The translations under genes and the position numbers were made by a program. The notes beneath the pieces are model-generated. The model was not told where the DNA came from, made no database searches, and was given only the letters and a program-made list of their open reading frames with translations. Of a DNA stretch of 64,000 nt, positions 8,518 to 18,369 are shown one piece after another. This stretch comes from Hydrogenophilales bacterium (GTDB lineage Bacteria > Pseudomonadota > Gammaproteobacteria > Burkholderiales > Eutrophovitaceae). The stretch covers positions 1-64,000 of the forward strand of contig CACOJS010000009.1 in the NCBI GenBank assembly GCA_902627495.1. The letters run 5' to 3'. The first letter of the stretch is position 1. Every line of letters begins with the position of its first letter.

Positions 8518-10107
8518 ATGAGTCGTTTTAAAGGTACTCCTTTCTACCCAGCTAGACGCTCACCAGTGCTAGCCAAACAAATGGTGGCAACCTCACAGCC
8601 ATTAGCAGCCCAAGTTGGCTTACAGACCCTCTTGCAAGGAGGCAATGCCGCAGACGCAGCCGTTGCCACAGCAGCTATGCTTACGGTGGTCGAGCCCACT
8701 ATGAATGGCTTAGGATCGGATGCATTTGCTATTGTGTCCAATGATGGTGAGCTATATGGACTAAATGCCTCTGGAAAGTCTCCAGCAGCATGGTCTCCTG
8801 CACGGTTTGCCGGACTGTCTGAGATGCCATCCTTAGGCTGGGAAAGTATCACGATACCTGGTGCGGTATCAGGTTGGGTAGAGCTGTCAAAACGGTTTGG
8901 AGTCCTCCCATTTGAACAGCTACTTCAGCCAGCTGTACGCTTCGCTCGAGAGGGTTTTCACGTCTCACCGATAGTTGCTAAACAGTGGCACGCTCAGGCG
9001 TCTAACCTTATTAATCAACCCGGCTTTAAATCAACGTTCTTGATCGATGGAAAACCCCCACGAGAAGGTGATCTATTTAAAAATCCCCAGCAGTCGAAAA
9101 CGCTTGAGCAAATAGCACTTACGATTGGTAAAAGCTTCTACTGTGGCGATATAGCGAAAAAAATAGTAGCCGACTGCCAAGCTCATGGCGGTGCTATGGA
9201 GATGGCTGATTTTACTCATCATAAAGCTACCTGGGTTAAACCGATCAGTATCGAATATAGAGGATATACAATTCATGAATTACCTCCAAACGGTCAAGGA
9301 ATTTCAGCACTTGTAGCCCTCGGGATTTTAAATCATTTTGATCTAGCAGCTATGGGAGAGAAATCAGCAGATTCAATACATGTGCAAATTGAGGCTATGA
9401 AATTAGCATTTGCAGATACATATTCTTTTGTTTCTGATTTAAATACAATGCCTTTTGACTATAAATTAATGTTAGATAGAAATTACCTAAAAAAACGGTA
9501 TGAAAGTATTGATATGTATAAAGCTTCAACATTTTTAGCGGGAAATCCAGTAAGTTCCGATACCGTTTATTTAACCACTGCTGATAAAAATGGGTTGATG
9601 GTCTCTTTCATACAATCAAATTACAAAGGTTTTGGGTCTGGAGTTGTAGCAAAAAACACCGGAGTGAGTCTTCAGAATAGAGGATCTGGTTTCAGTCTCA
9701 AATCGGGTCACCCCAATCTAGTGGCTGGTGCAAAGCGCCCTTTCCACACCATAATACCCGGTTTTGTATCATCTAAAAATAAGCCATTCATGAGCTTTGG
9801 GGTCATGGGAGGTGATATGCAACCACAGGGTCATATTCAGATGATTATTAAGACTATGGACTTCAAGCATGATGTACAACAAGCTGCTGATGCTCCAAGG
9901 TGGAAAATAACCCAGAATGGGGAGATCATCATGGAGGAAGGAATTCCAGTTAGTATAATGGAAGACCTTGTCCATCGCGGGCACAACATAAAAGTCCTCC
10001 CTTACGGAAGTTTAGAGTTTGGGGCGACTCAGTTAATTAGGCGACTAGAGGCTGGGTATATAGGCGGGAGTGAATCAAGGCGGGATGGGTTAGTAGCAGG
10101 CTACTAA
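8518..10107 (+). CDS. Gamma-glutamyltransferase family Ntn hydrolase
   Basis: A 529-residue protein of the GGT family, which self-cleaves to a large and a small subunit, the new N-terminal threonine being the nucleophile. That residue is predicted to be Thr349 in SSDTVYLTTADKNG. The large-subunit hallmark GGNAADAAVATA is at about residues 41-52. There is no signal peptide, so unlike periplasmic GGT it should be cytoplasmic, and it resembles the YwrD-like branch with SNYKGFGSGVV rather than the classic lid-loop sequence. It may hydrolyse gamma-glutamyl or cephalosporin-like amides; the substrate cannot be read from sequence. A GGA binding site lies 8 nt before the ATG. It ends one base from the converging ThDP gene. 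Confidence 0.9.
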   Translation: MSRFKGTPFYPARRSPVLAKQMVATSQPLAAQVGLQTLLQGGNAADAAVATAAMLTVVEPTMNGLGSDAFAIVSNDGELYGLNASGKSPAAWSPARFAGLSEMPSLGWESITIPGAVSGWVELSKRFGVLPFEQLLQPAVRFAREGFHVSPIVAKQWHAQASNLINQPGFKSTFLIDGKPPREGDLFKNPQQSKTLEQIALTIGKSFYCGDIAKKIVADCQAHGGAMEMADFTHHKATWVKPISIEYRGYTIHELPPNGQGISALVALGILNHFDLAAMGEKSADSIHVQIEAMKLAFADTYSFVSDLNTMPFDYKLMLDRNYLKKRYESIDMYKASTFLAGNPVSSDTVYLTTADKNGLMVSFIQSNYKGFGSGVVAKNTGVSLQNRGSGFSLKSGHPNLVAGAKRPFHTIIPGFVSSKNKPFMSFGVMGGDMQPQGHIQMIIKTMDFKHDVQQAADAPRWKITQNGEIIMEEGIPVSIMEDLVHRGHNIKVLPYGSLEFGATQLIRRLEAGYIGGSESRRDGLVAGY

Positions 10108-10108
10108 C

Positions 10109-11773
10109 TTAAATAGGCAGTGAAAGCCGCGTTGTGATGTTATCTGGATCAACTTTAATTTCAATCAACGAAGATGAATCTACACTTAGTGCCCTTTCCA
10201 GGGCACCATCAATGTCGCTATCTACTGATACAAGTTCGCTATGAAGCCCAAAAGACCTAGCCAACATACAAAAATCTGGATTTGAAAGTTCTGTGCCATA
10301 AACCCTACCAGGATAGCTTTTTTCCTGATGAAGACGGATAGTTCCATACATACCATTATTGACTACAACAAAAAGCACCTTCACGTTGTATTGCATTGCT
10401 GTAGCTAGCTCCTGTCCATTCATTAAAAAGCAACCATCTCCCGAAAAGCTAATTACCTGCTGATCTGGATATACAAGGCCAGCTGCAACCCCCGACGGAA
10501 CACCATACCCCATAGCTCCACTTGTGGGAGCTAATTGCGTCCCAAAACCAACATACTGCCAGTACCGTTGGACCCATCCCGTATAGTTGCCCGCACCATT
10601 TGTAATAATTGAGTTCGCCGGCACCTTGGATTTCAACCTATCGATGAATACTCCTAAGTCAGCATAATTAGAGTCGCGTTCCCTCTTTGGCAACTTTAAA
10701 GTGTCTAAATAATCGGACCGCATCTCCTTTGCCCAGATAGCCCAACTTGAGACAGGCTGCACAATATCCTTTTCTACCAAAGCCGATGTGAATTCCTCCA
10801 TTCCCGCATTAATACACAAATCAGCGGCGAAAACAGATCCTAATTCCTCTGCACCCTGATGAATATGTACTAATTTTTGCTCAGGATTTTTAGACTGCCT
10901 AAAAAGTTCGTAACCGCCAGTTGTCATTTCACCTAGTCGTGGCCCCAAAGCTATGATTAAATCAGAGGCGATCAGGTTTTTTTGCAACATAGGGTTAATA
11001 CCTATCCCAACGTCTCCGCAATAACAAGGATGATTGTTATCAATTAAATCCTGCCGACGAAAACTACATACCAGTGGGATGCCCAATCTTTCTGCGTACA
11101 ATTTAATATGAGATCTCGCTAAATCTGACCAATCACTACCACCTACTAAAATTATTGGTTTCTTGCTCTCCGTCAGAACTTTAGCCAAGTCATTTAAACT
11201 GCTTTCAGATGGACTAGCTTTAACCTTTTTGTATTTTGCACCGTCAGACACCATCCCACTATCTGACAAAATATTTTCAGGTAGTGCTAGTATCACTGGT
11301 CCCGGGCGGCCAGAGACTGATATTTGAAAAGCCCTAGTGACGTACTCAGGAATTCGATCAATTGTATTTATTTGAGCAACCCACTTGGCCATTCCACCAA
11401 ACATACGATTGAAATCAACTTCTTGAAACGCCTCTCTATCAATAAAGTTAGTTCCCACCTGCCCAACAAACAAAACCAAAGGAGTTGAATCTTGAAAGGC
11501 GGTGTGTATTCCTATCGCCGCATTACTTGCCCCCGGCCCCCTAGTAACAAAACACACCCCTGGTTTTCTTTTGAGCTTTCCGTAGGCATCCGCCATGTAA
11601 GCGGCCCCGCCCTCCTGTCTACAAACTACTAGCTGAATTCTGTCTTTAACATCTCGGAGGGCATTTATCGCCGGAAGGAAACTTTCTCCAGGAACGCAGA
11701 AAGCCATCTCAACCCCCTGAATTAGCAGCTGGTCAACCAGAATGTGGCCTCCGTCCCTGTCAATATTACTCAC
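10109..11773 (-). CDS. ThDP-dependent enzyme, acetolactate synthase-like
   Basis: A 554-residue enzyme with the three-domain pyruvate-oxidase/acetohydroxyacid-synthase fold. The catalytic Glu54 lies in CRQEGGAAYMADAYG; the ThDP/Mg motif GDGCFLMNGQE begins at about residue 440 and ends with NNGMYGTIR. It lacks an adjacent small regulatory subunit gene (ilvN/ilvH type), and it stands alone, so it is probably not the biosynthetic acetolactate synthase. Related stand-alone enzymes include benzoylformate decarboxylase, sulfoacetaldehyde acetyltransferase and 2-hydroxyacyl-CoA lyase; I cannot choose between them. Convergent with the gamma-glutamyltransferase gene, with one base between stop codons. 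Confidence 0.85.
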   Translation of the reverse strand: MSNIDRDGGHILVDQLLIQGVEMAFCVPGESFLPAINALRDVKDRIQLVVCRQEGGAAYMADAYGKLKRKPGVCFVTRGPGASNAAIGIHTAFQDSTPLVLFVGQVGTNFIDREAFQEVDFNRMFGGMAKWVAQINTIDRIPEYVTRAFQISVSGRPGPVILALPENILSDSGMVSDGAKYKKVKASPSESSLNDLAKVLTESKKPIILVGGSDWSDLARSHIKLYAERLGIPLVCSFRRQDLIDNNHPCYCGDVGIGINPMLQKNLIASDLIIALGPRLGEMTTGGYELFRQSKNPEQKLVHIHQGAEELGSVFAADLCINAGMEEFTSALVEKDIVQPVSSWAIWAKEMRSDYLDTLKLPKRERDSNYADLGVFIDRLKSKVPANSIITNGAGNYTGWVQRYWQYVGFGTQLAPTSGAMGYGVPSGVAAGLVYPDQQVISFSGDGCFLMNGQELATAMQYNVKVLFVVVNNGMYGTIRLHQEKSYPGRVYGTELSNPDFCMLARSFGLHSELVSVDSDIDGALERALSVDSSSLIEIKVDPDNITTRLSLPI

Positions 11774-11799
11774 TGTTGAGATCCTAATCTAACATCTCT

Positions 11800-11811
11800 A
11801 CCCAGCTGGGT
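11800..11811. repeat. 12-bp perfect palindrome downstream of pnp
   Basis: ACCCAGCTGGGT is a perfect 12-bp palindrome in the 77-bp gap between pnp and the ThDP gene. It has no loop and no following T-run on either strand, so it is not a standard terminator; it could be a protein-binding site. Such a palindrome can occur by chance. Confidence 0.3.
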
Positions 11812-11850
11812 TTAGCTATCCGTATTTTATTGAAACAAAACGCTAACTGG

Positions 11851-13947
11851 CTACCCTGAACTATCACTATCATTAACAGCCTTCATTGAGAGCCTCAATC
11901 TACCTTTTTCATCTGCCTCTAATACTTTTACTCTAACCGATTGTCCTTCTTTCAAATGATCACCCACTGATTTAACTCTCTCCTCTGCAATCTGTGATAT
12001 GTGAAGTAAGCCATCCTTTCCTGGCAAAACGCTTACTATCGCACCAAAATCAAGCAGTTTCAAAACAGTACCTTCGTAAATACGACCTACTTCAACATCA
12101 GCTGTCAACTCTTCTATCCGCTTTTGAGCAGCCTGACCACCCTCCGCAGATACACAGGCTATTGTCACAGAACCATCATCTTGAATGTCTATGGTAGTTC
12201 CTGTCTCTTCGGTAATAGCCCGGATTGTCGCTCCTCCTTTACCAATAACATCACGAATTTTTTCTGGTTTGATTTTGAGCATAATCATTCTTGGTGCGTA
12301 ACTAGATAACTCCGTTCGTGGACTCTCAACGGCTTCTTTCATTATTTGCAGAATATGCAATCGAGCTTCTTTGGCCTGAATTAAAGCTACATTCATAATC
12401 TCTTTCGTAATCCCCTGTATCTTTATATCCATCTGCAAAGCCGTTATTCCAGACTCAGTTCCAGCCACCTTAAAATCCATATCACCAAGGTGATCTTCGT
12501 CGCCCAAAATATCAGTTAAAACTGCGAAGCGATTTCCGTCCTTTATGAGACCCATTGCAATCCCTGCCACATGGGCCGTGAGTGGCACCCCAGCATCCAT
12601 TAAGGCTAATGACCCCCCACAAACGCTAGCCATAGAGCTTGAACCATTGGATTCTGTAATTTCTGACACCACCCTAAGGGTATAACCAAACTCCTCACTA
12701 GATGGAAGTACTCCGCTAAGAGCCCTCTTTGCTAATTTACCGTGACCAATCTCGCGACGCTTAGGAGTCCCTACCCGGCCAGTCTCACCGGTAGAGTAAG
12801 GAGGAAAATTATAGTGCAGCATAAACCTATCAGTATATTCCCCTTGAAGGGCATCAATAATCTGTTCATCCCGTGAGGTCCCAAGAGTGGCCGTAACCAG
12901 GGCCTGGGTCTCGCCGCGGGTGAATAGCACAGACCCATGAACCCTGGGCAAGATTCCAGTATCAATCGAAATTGGCCTTACAGTTCTGGTATCTCTACCA
13001 TCTATCCTTGGCTCTCCATTTAATATCTTACCCCGAACAATATCATGCTCTATTTGACTAACCGCCTTGAAAGCATCTGATAGATTGGTAGGATCCTCAT
13101 CGTTTTCATATACTTCAGCCACCATATCTTTTATTTCACCGATCTTAGTCGATCGGCTCTGTTTATCTTGAATTTGATATGCCTCTTTGATTGGCTCTTC
13201 CGCCATTTGCTTAACTTTTTCGATAACATCCGAATTTTCTTTATGACTCACAAGTTCCCACTTAGGTTTACCGACCTCTTTGTCAAGCTCCTTGATAAGT
13301 TCAATCACCGGTGCAAACTGCTCATGACCAAACACAACTGCTCCCAACATCACTTCTTCAGATAGCTGGTTTGCTTCTGACTCCACCATTAAAACAGCCT
13401 CACTAGTCCCTGCTACCACCAAGTTTAACGATGAAGTCTCAAGTTCACCTTTCGAAGGATTAAGAATATAACCACCTTCATGGTAACCAACCCTTGCGGC
13501 ACCAATCGGACCCTGAAAAGGAATTCCGGAGATTGATAATGCTGCTGATGCCCCAATCATAGCTGGAATATCAGAATCAATTTCCGGATCAGAGGACATC
13601 ACGGTCGCTATAATTTGTATCTCATTTAGAAAGCCATCTGGAAAAAGAGGTCTGATCGGTCGATCAATTAAACGAGAAGTCAAAGTCTCTTTTTCACTAG
13701 GCCGACCCTCTCTTTTAAAAAAACCTCCAGGGATTTTTCCGGCCGCATAAGTTCTTTCTTGATAATCAACAGTAAGAGGGAAAAAGCTCTGACCTGGATT
13801 AACCTCCTTTTTCCCAACGACCGTGACAAGCACCACAGTGTCATCTAACTTTACTAAGACTGAACCATTAGCTTGGCGTGCTATTCTGCCAGTTTCTAAA
13901 GTCAGTTTGTGCTTTCCCAAATTAATAGTTTTTGTAATTGGCTCCAA
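11851..13947 (-). CDS. pnp: Polyribonucleotide nucleotidyltransferase (PNPase)
   Basis: PNPase degrades RNA 3' to 5' using phosphate and is a core degradosome enzyme. The 698 residues show two RNase PH-like domains (about 1-215 and 310-540; second core [15 protein letters not shown]), a helical linker, then KH (about 550-610, [15 protein letters not shown]) and S1 (about 620-690, [16 protein letters not shown]) RNA-binding domains. The start codon is TTG at 13947, supported by GAGGA seven nt upstream; the next residues ([19 protein letters not shown]) match the family N-terminus. It follows rpsO as in E. coli, with an intervening hairpin that probably serves in processing or autoregulation. 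Confidence 0.96.
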   Translation of the reverse strand: MEPITKTINLGKHKLTLETGRIARQANGSVLVKLDDTVVLVTVVGKKEVNPGQSFFPLTVDYQERTYAAGKIPGGFFKREGRPSEKETLTSRLIDRPIRPLFPDGFLNEIQIIATVMSSDPEIDSDIPAMIGASAALSISGIPFQGPIGAARVGYHEGGYILNPSKGELETSSLNLVVAGTSEAVLMVESEANQLSEEVMLGAVVFGHEQFAPVIELIKELDKEVGKPKWELVSHKENSDVIEKVKQMAEEPIKEAYQIQDKQSRSTKIGEIKDMVAEVYENDEDPTNLSDAFKAVSQIEHDIVRGKILNGEPRIDGRDTRTVRPISIDTGILPRVHGSVLFTRGETQALVTATLGTSRDEQIIDALQGEYTDRFMLHYNFPPYSTGETGRVGTPKRREIGHGKLAKRALSGVLPSSEEFGYTLRVVSEITESNGSSSMASVCGGSLALMDAGVPLTAHVAGIAMGLIKDGNRFAVLTDILGDEDHLGDMDFKVAGTESGITALQMDIKIQGITKEIMNVALIQAKEARLHILQIMKEAVESPRTELSSYAPRMIMLKIKPEKIRDVIGKGGATIRAITEETGTTIDIQDDGSVTIACVSAEGGQAAQKRIEELTADVEVGRIYEGTVLKLLDFGAIVSVLPGKDGLLHISQIAEERVKSVGDHLKEGQSVRVKVLEADEKGRLRLSMKAVNDSDSSG

Positions 13948-13967
13948 TTTCTATTCCTCAATAAAAT

Positions 13968-14001
13968 CATAGCCAGAAGGTGGCATTCCTAACTGGCTAT
14001 G
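13968..14001 (-). promoter_or_regulatory. Hairpin between rpsO and pnp
   Basis: CATAGCCAG (13968-13976) and CTGGCTATG (13993-14001) form a perfect 9-bp stem with a 16-nt loop, 20 nt before the TTG start of pnp. In E. coli the same position holds the rpsO terminator and an RNase III-cleaved stem in the pnp leader through which PNPase represses itself. A short U-rich stretch (ATTTTATT) follows on the minus strand, so partial termination is also possible. The stem is seen; the role is by analogy. Confidence 0.6.
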
Positions 14002-14052
14002 GGATGTTTCGAATTAATTTAAAATTTTTTGTATCTGGCACTTCTGTATTAG

Positions 14053-14322
14053 CTATCTACGTAGTCCTAGGCGGTCTATAACCTGCTTATAACGAGTTCC
14101 ACCAGATCTTTGCAAATAACTCAACAATTTTCTCCGTTGACTTACTAAACGCAAAAGACCACGACGGGAATGGTGATCTTTTTTATGTATTTTAAAATGG
14201 TCAGTCAAATGATTTATCCTGGCAGTAAGCAGTGCTACCTGCACCTCCGCTGAACCAGTATCATTTCCTGACATTTGATAATTTTTGACAATTTCTGCTT
14301 TTTGGGCGGTTGTTATAGCCAT
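14053..14322 (-). CDS. rpsO: 30S ribosomal protein S15
   Basis: The 89-residue primary-binding protein S15, which contacts helices 20-22 of 16S rRNA. The sequence [12 protein letters not shown]...GRTGS-like [17 protein letters not shown]...[21 protein letters not shown] is typical over its whole length. The start is the ATG at 14322, nine nt after GGAG. A longer frame from 14361 would run through the promoter's TATAAT box and adds residues absent from the family, so it is rejected. Lies between truB and pnp. Confidence 0.96.
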   Translation of the reverse strand: MAITTAQKAEIVKNYQMSGNDTGSAEVQVALLTARINHLTDHFKIHKKDHHSRRGLLRLVSQRRKLLSYLQRSGGTRYKQVIDRLGLRR

Positions 14323-14350
14323 TACCATAATCTCCAATCTTTGGTCGGCG

Positions 14351-14356
14351 ATTATA
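14351..14356 (-). promoter_or_regulatory. -10 box of a probable rpsO promoter
   Basis: A perfect TATAAT on the minus strand, 28 nt before the rpsO ATG and preceded by GTGGG. No good -35 box is present at 16-18 bp (best is TTCTAA-like), so activity may be modest. A promoter here matches the internal P1 promoter between truB and rpsO in E. coli. Confidence 0.5.
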
Positions 14357-14402
14357 CCCACTAAGTTATGATTTTAGAAGTGTTTTTTCTTTTTAAACAT
14401 CA

Positions 14403-15290
14403 TTAAGCCTTGGCCATCAGTCTTTTTGGCGTAAATAGACCTTCCCTAGAGATTTCACCTAGCCCTAAAAACACACCGTCGTTTCCATATGCCCGGATAA
14501 TTGTCGACTCTGAAAATGCATCTTCAACCGGTGTTTTTTGACCATTTTTTATCTTATTTGAGGCCGCTTGATCAAAAACAACCTTGGGGAAATTTTTTAA
14601 AAGGGTATCTGGAGTACCCAAATAGCTCAATCTCTCAAATTTGGACAGAGACTGAAGAAATGATATTGACACTGCATCCTCTAGGTGAAATCCACCCACT
14701 TCAGTTCTTTGCAATTTTGTCACATAAGCACCACATCCCAGATCAACACCAATATCTTCAACTAGAGTTCTAATATAAGTCCCCTTGCTACAAACAACTT
14801 TAAAACTTACGAACTCACCATTCAGGTGGTCCACTGACAATTCATGAATTTTTATGAGTCTCACAGAACGGGGTATACAGATACCTTCTCTGGCAAGCTT
14901 ATAAAGGCGTCTGCCTCTATTTTTTATTGCACTATGCATTGGTGGAGTTTGGGCAACTTCACCACTGAATTTTTGAGTTACCCTCGCTACATCATCTCTC
15001 TTTGGCAGTACGCCTAAATGCTCCCGAGTCAATTTGCCCTCTGAATCCCCCGACGAGCTAGTCCACCCCAATCTCATGGTCACTGAATAGCCTTTGTTGG
15101 AATTGATTAGAAACTGAGAAAATTTGGTCGCCTCTCCAAAACAAACCGGTAATAACCCCTCAGCCTGAGGATCAAGAGTACCTGTATGACCAGCTTTGGC
15201 ACCATCAAACAATGTTCTCACGACTTGCAAGGCCTTATTGGAGCTTAATCCAATCGGCTTTTTAAGCAATAGGACCCCATTAATCGACAT
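14403..15290 (-). CDS. truB: tRNA pseudouridine-55 synthase
   Basis: TruB makes pseudouridine 55 in the T-loop of nearly all tRNAs. The 295-residue protein has the N-terminal GVLLLKKPIGLSSN, and the catalytic Asp in GHTGTLDPQAEGLLPVC (about residue 41-43), plus the thumb loop. The C-terminal region (about 245-295) forms a small PUA-like domain. It is read within the rimP-nusA-infB-rbfA-truB-rpsO-pnp series, 37 nt after rbfA. Confidence 0.95.
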   Translation of the reverse strand: MSINGVLLLKKPIGLSSNKALQVVRTLFDGAKAGHTGTLDPQAEGLLPVCFGEATKFSQFLINSNKGYSVTMRLGWTSSSGDSEGKLTREHLGVLPKRDDVARVTQKFSGEVAQTPPMHSAIKNRGRRLYKLAREGICIPRSVRLIKIHELSVDHLNGEFVSFKVVCSKGTYIRTLVEDIGVDLGCGAYVTKLQRTEVGGFHLEDAVSISFLQSLSKFERLSYLGTPDTLLKNFPKVVFDQAASNKIKNGQKTPVEDAFSESTIIRAYGNDGVFLGLGEISREGLFTPKRLMAKA

Positions 15291-15327
15291 TTGAACAACC
15301 TAACTTATTAATTAGAAGCTAACGAGT

Positions 15328-15708
15328 TTACTCTGTATTTTTTAAAGACACGTCATCTATTAAAGCAGAAATGTATGAACCTCGTTGAATTGATTGGTCA
15401 TGAAAAAACTTTAAATCAGGAATTACTCGGAGTCGAAGGTTGGTGGTCAAGTATTTTTTTATATCACTTACACGATCATTTAAATGAACAAGAGTAGTAT
15501 CTATTGGAATCTCAATGTCAGAGAATTGGGTCACAAAAATTTTTGCAGATTTATAATCATGGCTTAGATCAACATAGGTAACCGTAACCAAGCCAGCTTT
15601 AAGCCCTCTTAGATTTAGAGTTAAAAACTTGGCTACTGATTTGTGTATTTCCTCCGCCAACCGTGCATTACGCGCTAAATTTCCACGCCGATCATTTTTT
15701 CTTTTCAT
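15328..15708 (-). CDS. rbfA: Ribosome-binding factor A
   Basis: RbfA binds the 30S subunit during late maturation of 16S rRNA and helps cold adaptation. A 126-residue KH-like protein, with the typical basic N-terminus, then VTVTYVDLSHDYKSAKIFVTQF and RVIPDLKFFHDQSI. I set the start at the ATG at 15708; a GTG immediately before it (15711) is equally possible. Starts 9 nt after the infB stop. Confidence 0.94.
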   Translation of the reverse strand: MKRKNDRRGNLARNARLAEEIHKSVAKFLTLNLRGLKAGLVTVTYVDLSHDYKSAKIFVTQFSDIEIPIDTTLVHLNDRVSDIKKYLTTNLRLRVIPDLKFFHDQSIQRGSYISALIDDVSLKNTE

Positions 15709-15717
15709 CACCCAAAA

Positions 15718-18360
15718 CTAAAGGGATCGTTTGATTTCCGTTATTTCATACACCTCAATTTGATCTCCATCCTTTAAGTCAGAATACGATTGCACTGATA
15801 AACCACACTCAAAACCAGCCTTTACCTCTTTAGCGTCGTCTTTAAACCTTTTTAGTGTATCCAAAGTACCTTCATGTATTACTACATTATCTCGCAAAAC
15901 TCTAACAGAGGCACCTCTCTTTATAGAGCCTTCTGTTACGTAACAACCAGCCACCATACCAACTCTCGATATTTTGAAGACTTGTCGCACTTCTACCAAC
16001 CCTAAGATTGTCTCTTTCTTTTCAGGAGCAAGCAACCCAGACATGGCCGCTTTAACTTCATCAACAGCCTTATAAATAACATTGTAATAATGAACATCGA
16101 TACCATTACTTTCAATTAATTTTCTCGCTGTCGCGTCAGCTCTCGCATTAAAACCTATTATTACTGCATTTGCTGCTAACGCCAAATTAACATCAGATTC
16201 TGATATACCCCCCACTGCCGAATGAACTATATTCACCTTCACCTCATCAGTAGACAACTTCATCAGCGATTGGCCGAGGGCCTCACAGGAGCCTTGAACA
16301 TCTGCCTTTATAATGAGGGATAAGGTATTAACCTTTCCTGATTCGAGTTGATCAAAAACATCATCTAAACTAGCCGCCTGTTTTTGAGCTAATTTAATCT
16401 CTCGATATTTCCCTTGCCTAAAAAGTGCAATCTCTCTTGCTTTCCGCTCCTCCGAAAGAACTACGACATCTTCACCAACATTAACCACTTCCGAAAACCC
16501 CTGAATCTCAACTGGTATAGATGGACCAGCCTCATTTATTTTTTTTCCTGACTCGTTAAGCATAGCCCTAACTCTTCCATAAACTGCACCACACAATATC
16601 ACATCACCTCTCGCTAAACGTCCTGACTGGACTAGAACGGTAGCAACTGATCCTTTTCCTTTATCCAGTCTCGATTCCACCACAACTCCTCTGGCATTCC
16701 CAGCATCTGGTGCTTTTAGTTCTAAGATCTCGGCTTGAAGTAGAATTGACTCAATCAGCTGATCAACCCCCTTACCGGTTTTTGCTGAGAGCTCTACAAA
16801 AATACTATCCCCTCCCCAATCCTCCGAAACTACCTCATACTGAGCTAACTCTTGCCTAACTTTCTCCGAATTAGCTTCAGCTTTATCCATTTTGTTGATA
16901 GCTATCAGCATGGGCACACCCGCTGATTTAGCATGATTAATGGCCTCCAGCGTTTGTGGCTTAACTCCATCGTCTGCAGCAACCACCAACACCACAATAT
17001 CCGTAACCTTAGTCCCTCTAGCTCTCATAGCTGTGAATGCCTCATGACCAGGAGTATCAAGAAAAGTTACGACTCCCTTTGCTGTTTTGACATGATATGC
17101 ACCAATATGTTGGGTAATTCCTCCTGACTCTGCACTAGCAACTCTGGTGGTTCTAATATAATCTAACAAGGATGTTTTTCCATGATCAACATGCCCCATC
17201 ACAGTAACCACTGGAGCCCGAGGTTTGTGCTGCAAATTGCCCTGATCCTGTTTTTCCTCAAGAAAAGACTCTGGATCATGTAACTTTGCAGCAATAGCCA
17301 CGTGCCCCATCTCCTCAATAACAATCATCGCTGTATCTTGGTCAAGAACCTGGTTGATTGTGACCATTTGTCCTAGACTCATAAAAGTTTTGATTACCTC
17401 AGCCGCCTTTACCGACATCTTGTGAGCCAAATCGGCCACAGTAATAGTCTCCCCGACCGAAATTTCCTTTACTACAGCTTCTGTCTTTACTGACTGTTCT
17501 TCAGCAGGTCGCTTTTCAGCCTTGTTTTTGTTGGGTTTTGGTTTACCAAATCTTGCAGTCCTAGTGGGGTGGATATAGTGACCTCTAGTTTGTACCTCTT
17601 TTTTACCTGCTTTATCTATCCAAATTCCATTACTTTTTTTCTTTTCCCCCTTCTTCGATTTAGAATCAGGCAGTTTTCGTAAGGTTTTCTCTTTGACTTC
17701 TTTTGTCTTTTTTGCTGGAGCACCTTCACTCTTCAAGCTGCGACTTTCGCCCTCATGCTTAACCTCACCGGCATCATTATCTTTCGTGTCTGCAACTACC
17801 TCTTTGGGGTCCAAGGATGGTTTGTCAGTTTCATCTTTCTTTTCGTAAGAAATCGGCGGAGCCTTATAGTCAGTTTCGCTACCTTTTAAATCTTTTGTAA
17901 CTGCATTATCCGCGGTATCTCGCTTGGCATCTCCTATCGACTGCTTTTTCTTCTTGGTTGTCGCAGCAATTATTGCCTCATCACCCCCAGTCTTATTGCC
18001 TTTTTCTGCCCCTATGGTTTTTGCGTCGATCTGTGTTTCTTTTTTGCTTTGAGAATCCTCAGCTCTCTTAACCAAAACTCTTTTTTTTCGTACCTCTACA
18101 TGAATGGTTCGTGCCTTTCCGAAATTATCGGATTTTTTAATTTGAGTAGTTTTTCTGCGGGTAAGAGTAATTTTTGAGTTACCAGTCTTCGATCCCCTCG
18201 AATTTCTCAAATAATCCAGAAGCTTTGCTTTATCTTTATCGGTTAATAGAGAGTCCTCTTTGATTGACTGGCTTACCCCTGCAGCCTGAAGTTGTTCTAT
18301 AAGTCGAACGGCTTCCACCTTCAACTCTTTCGCAAATTGAGAGACACTTATCTCTGCCAT
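15718..18360 (-). CDS. infB: Translation initiation factor IF-2
   Basis: IF-2 is the GTPase that places initiator tRNA on the 30S subunit and promotes subunit joining. At 880 residues it is the long proteobacterial form: an IF2_N domain (1-50), a highly charged Lys/Glu linker (about 60-300), a second IF2_N (about 305-355), the G domain with GHVDHGKT (about 386-393), DTPGHEAF and NKMD, then domain II, III and the fMet-binding C2 domain. The initiator tRNA gene is at the head of the same operon. Separated by 9 nt from nusA. Confidence 0.97.
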   Translation of the reverse strand: MAEISVSQFAKELKVEAVRLIEQLQAAGVSQSIKEDSLLTDKDKAKLLDYLRNSRGSKTGNSKITLTRRKTTQIKKSDNFGKARTIHVEVRKKRVLVKRAEDSQSKKETQIDAKTIGAEKGNKTGGDEAIIAATTKKKKQSIGDAKRDTADNAVTKDLKGSETDYKAPPISYEKKDETDKPSLDPKEVVADTKDNDAGEVKHEGESRSLKSEGAPAKKTKEVKEKTLRKLPDSKSKKGEKKKSNGIWIDKAGKKEVQTRGHYIHPTRTARFGKPKPNKNKAEKRPAEEQSVKTEAVVKEISVGETITVADLAHKMSVKAAEVIKTFMSLGQMVTINQVLDQDTAMIVIEEMGHVAIAAKLHDPESFLEEKQDQGNLQHKPRAPVVTVMGHVDHGKTSLLDYIRTTRVASAESGGITQHIGAYHVKTAKGVVTFLDTPGHEAFTAMRARGTKVTDIVVLVVAADDGVKPQTLEAINHAKSAGVPMLIAINKMDKAEANSEKVRQELAQYEVVSEDWGGDSIFVELSAKTGKGVDQLIESILLQAEILELKAPDAGNARGVVVESRLDKGKGSVATVLVQSGRLARGDVILCGAVYGRVRAMLNESGKKINEAGPSIPVEIQGFSEVVNVGEDVVVLSEERKAREIALFRQGKYREIKLAQKQAASLDDVFDQLESGKVNTLSLIIKADVQGSCEALGQSLMKLSTDEVKVNIVHSAVGGISESDVNLALAANAVIIGFNARADATARKLIESNGIDVHYYNVIYKAVDEVKAAMSGLLAPEKKETILGLVEVRQVFKISRVGMVAGCYVTEGSIKRGASVRVLRDNVVIHEGTLDTLKRFKDDAKEVKAGFECGLSVQSYSDLKDGDQIEVYEITEIKRSL

Positions 18361-18369
18361 AATTTTCCT

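Noticed and set aside
14323..14361. Thirteen-codon N-terminal extension of S15
   Set aside because: It would translate the promoter's -10 box and lacks family support; the ATG at 14322 has a good binding site.
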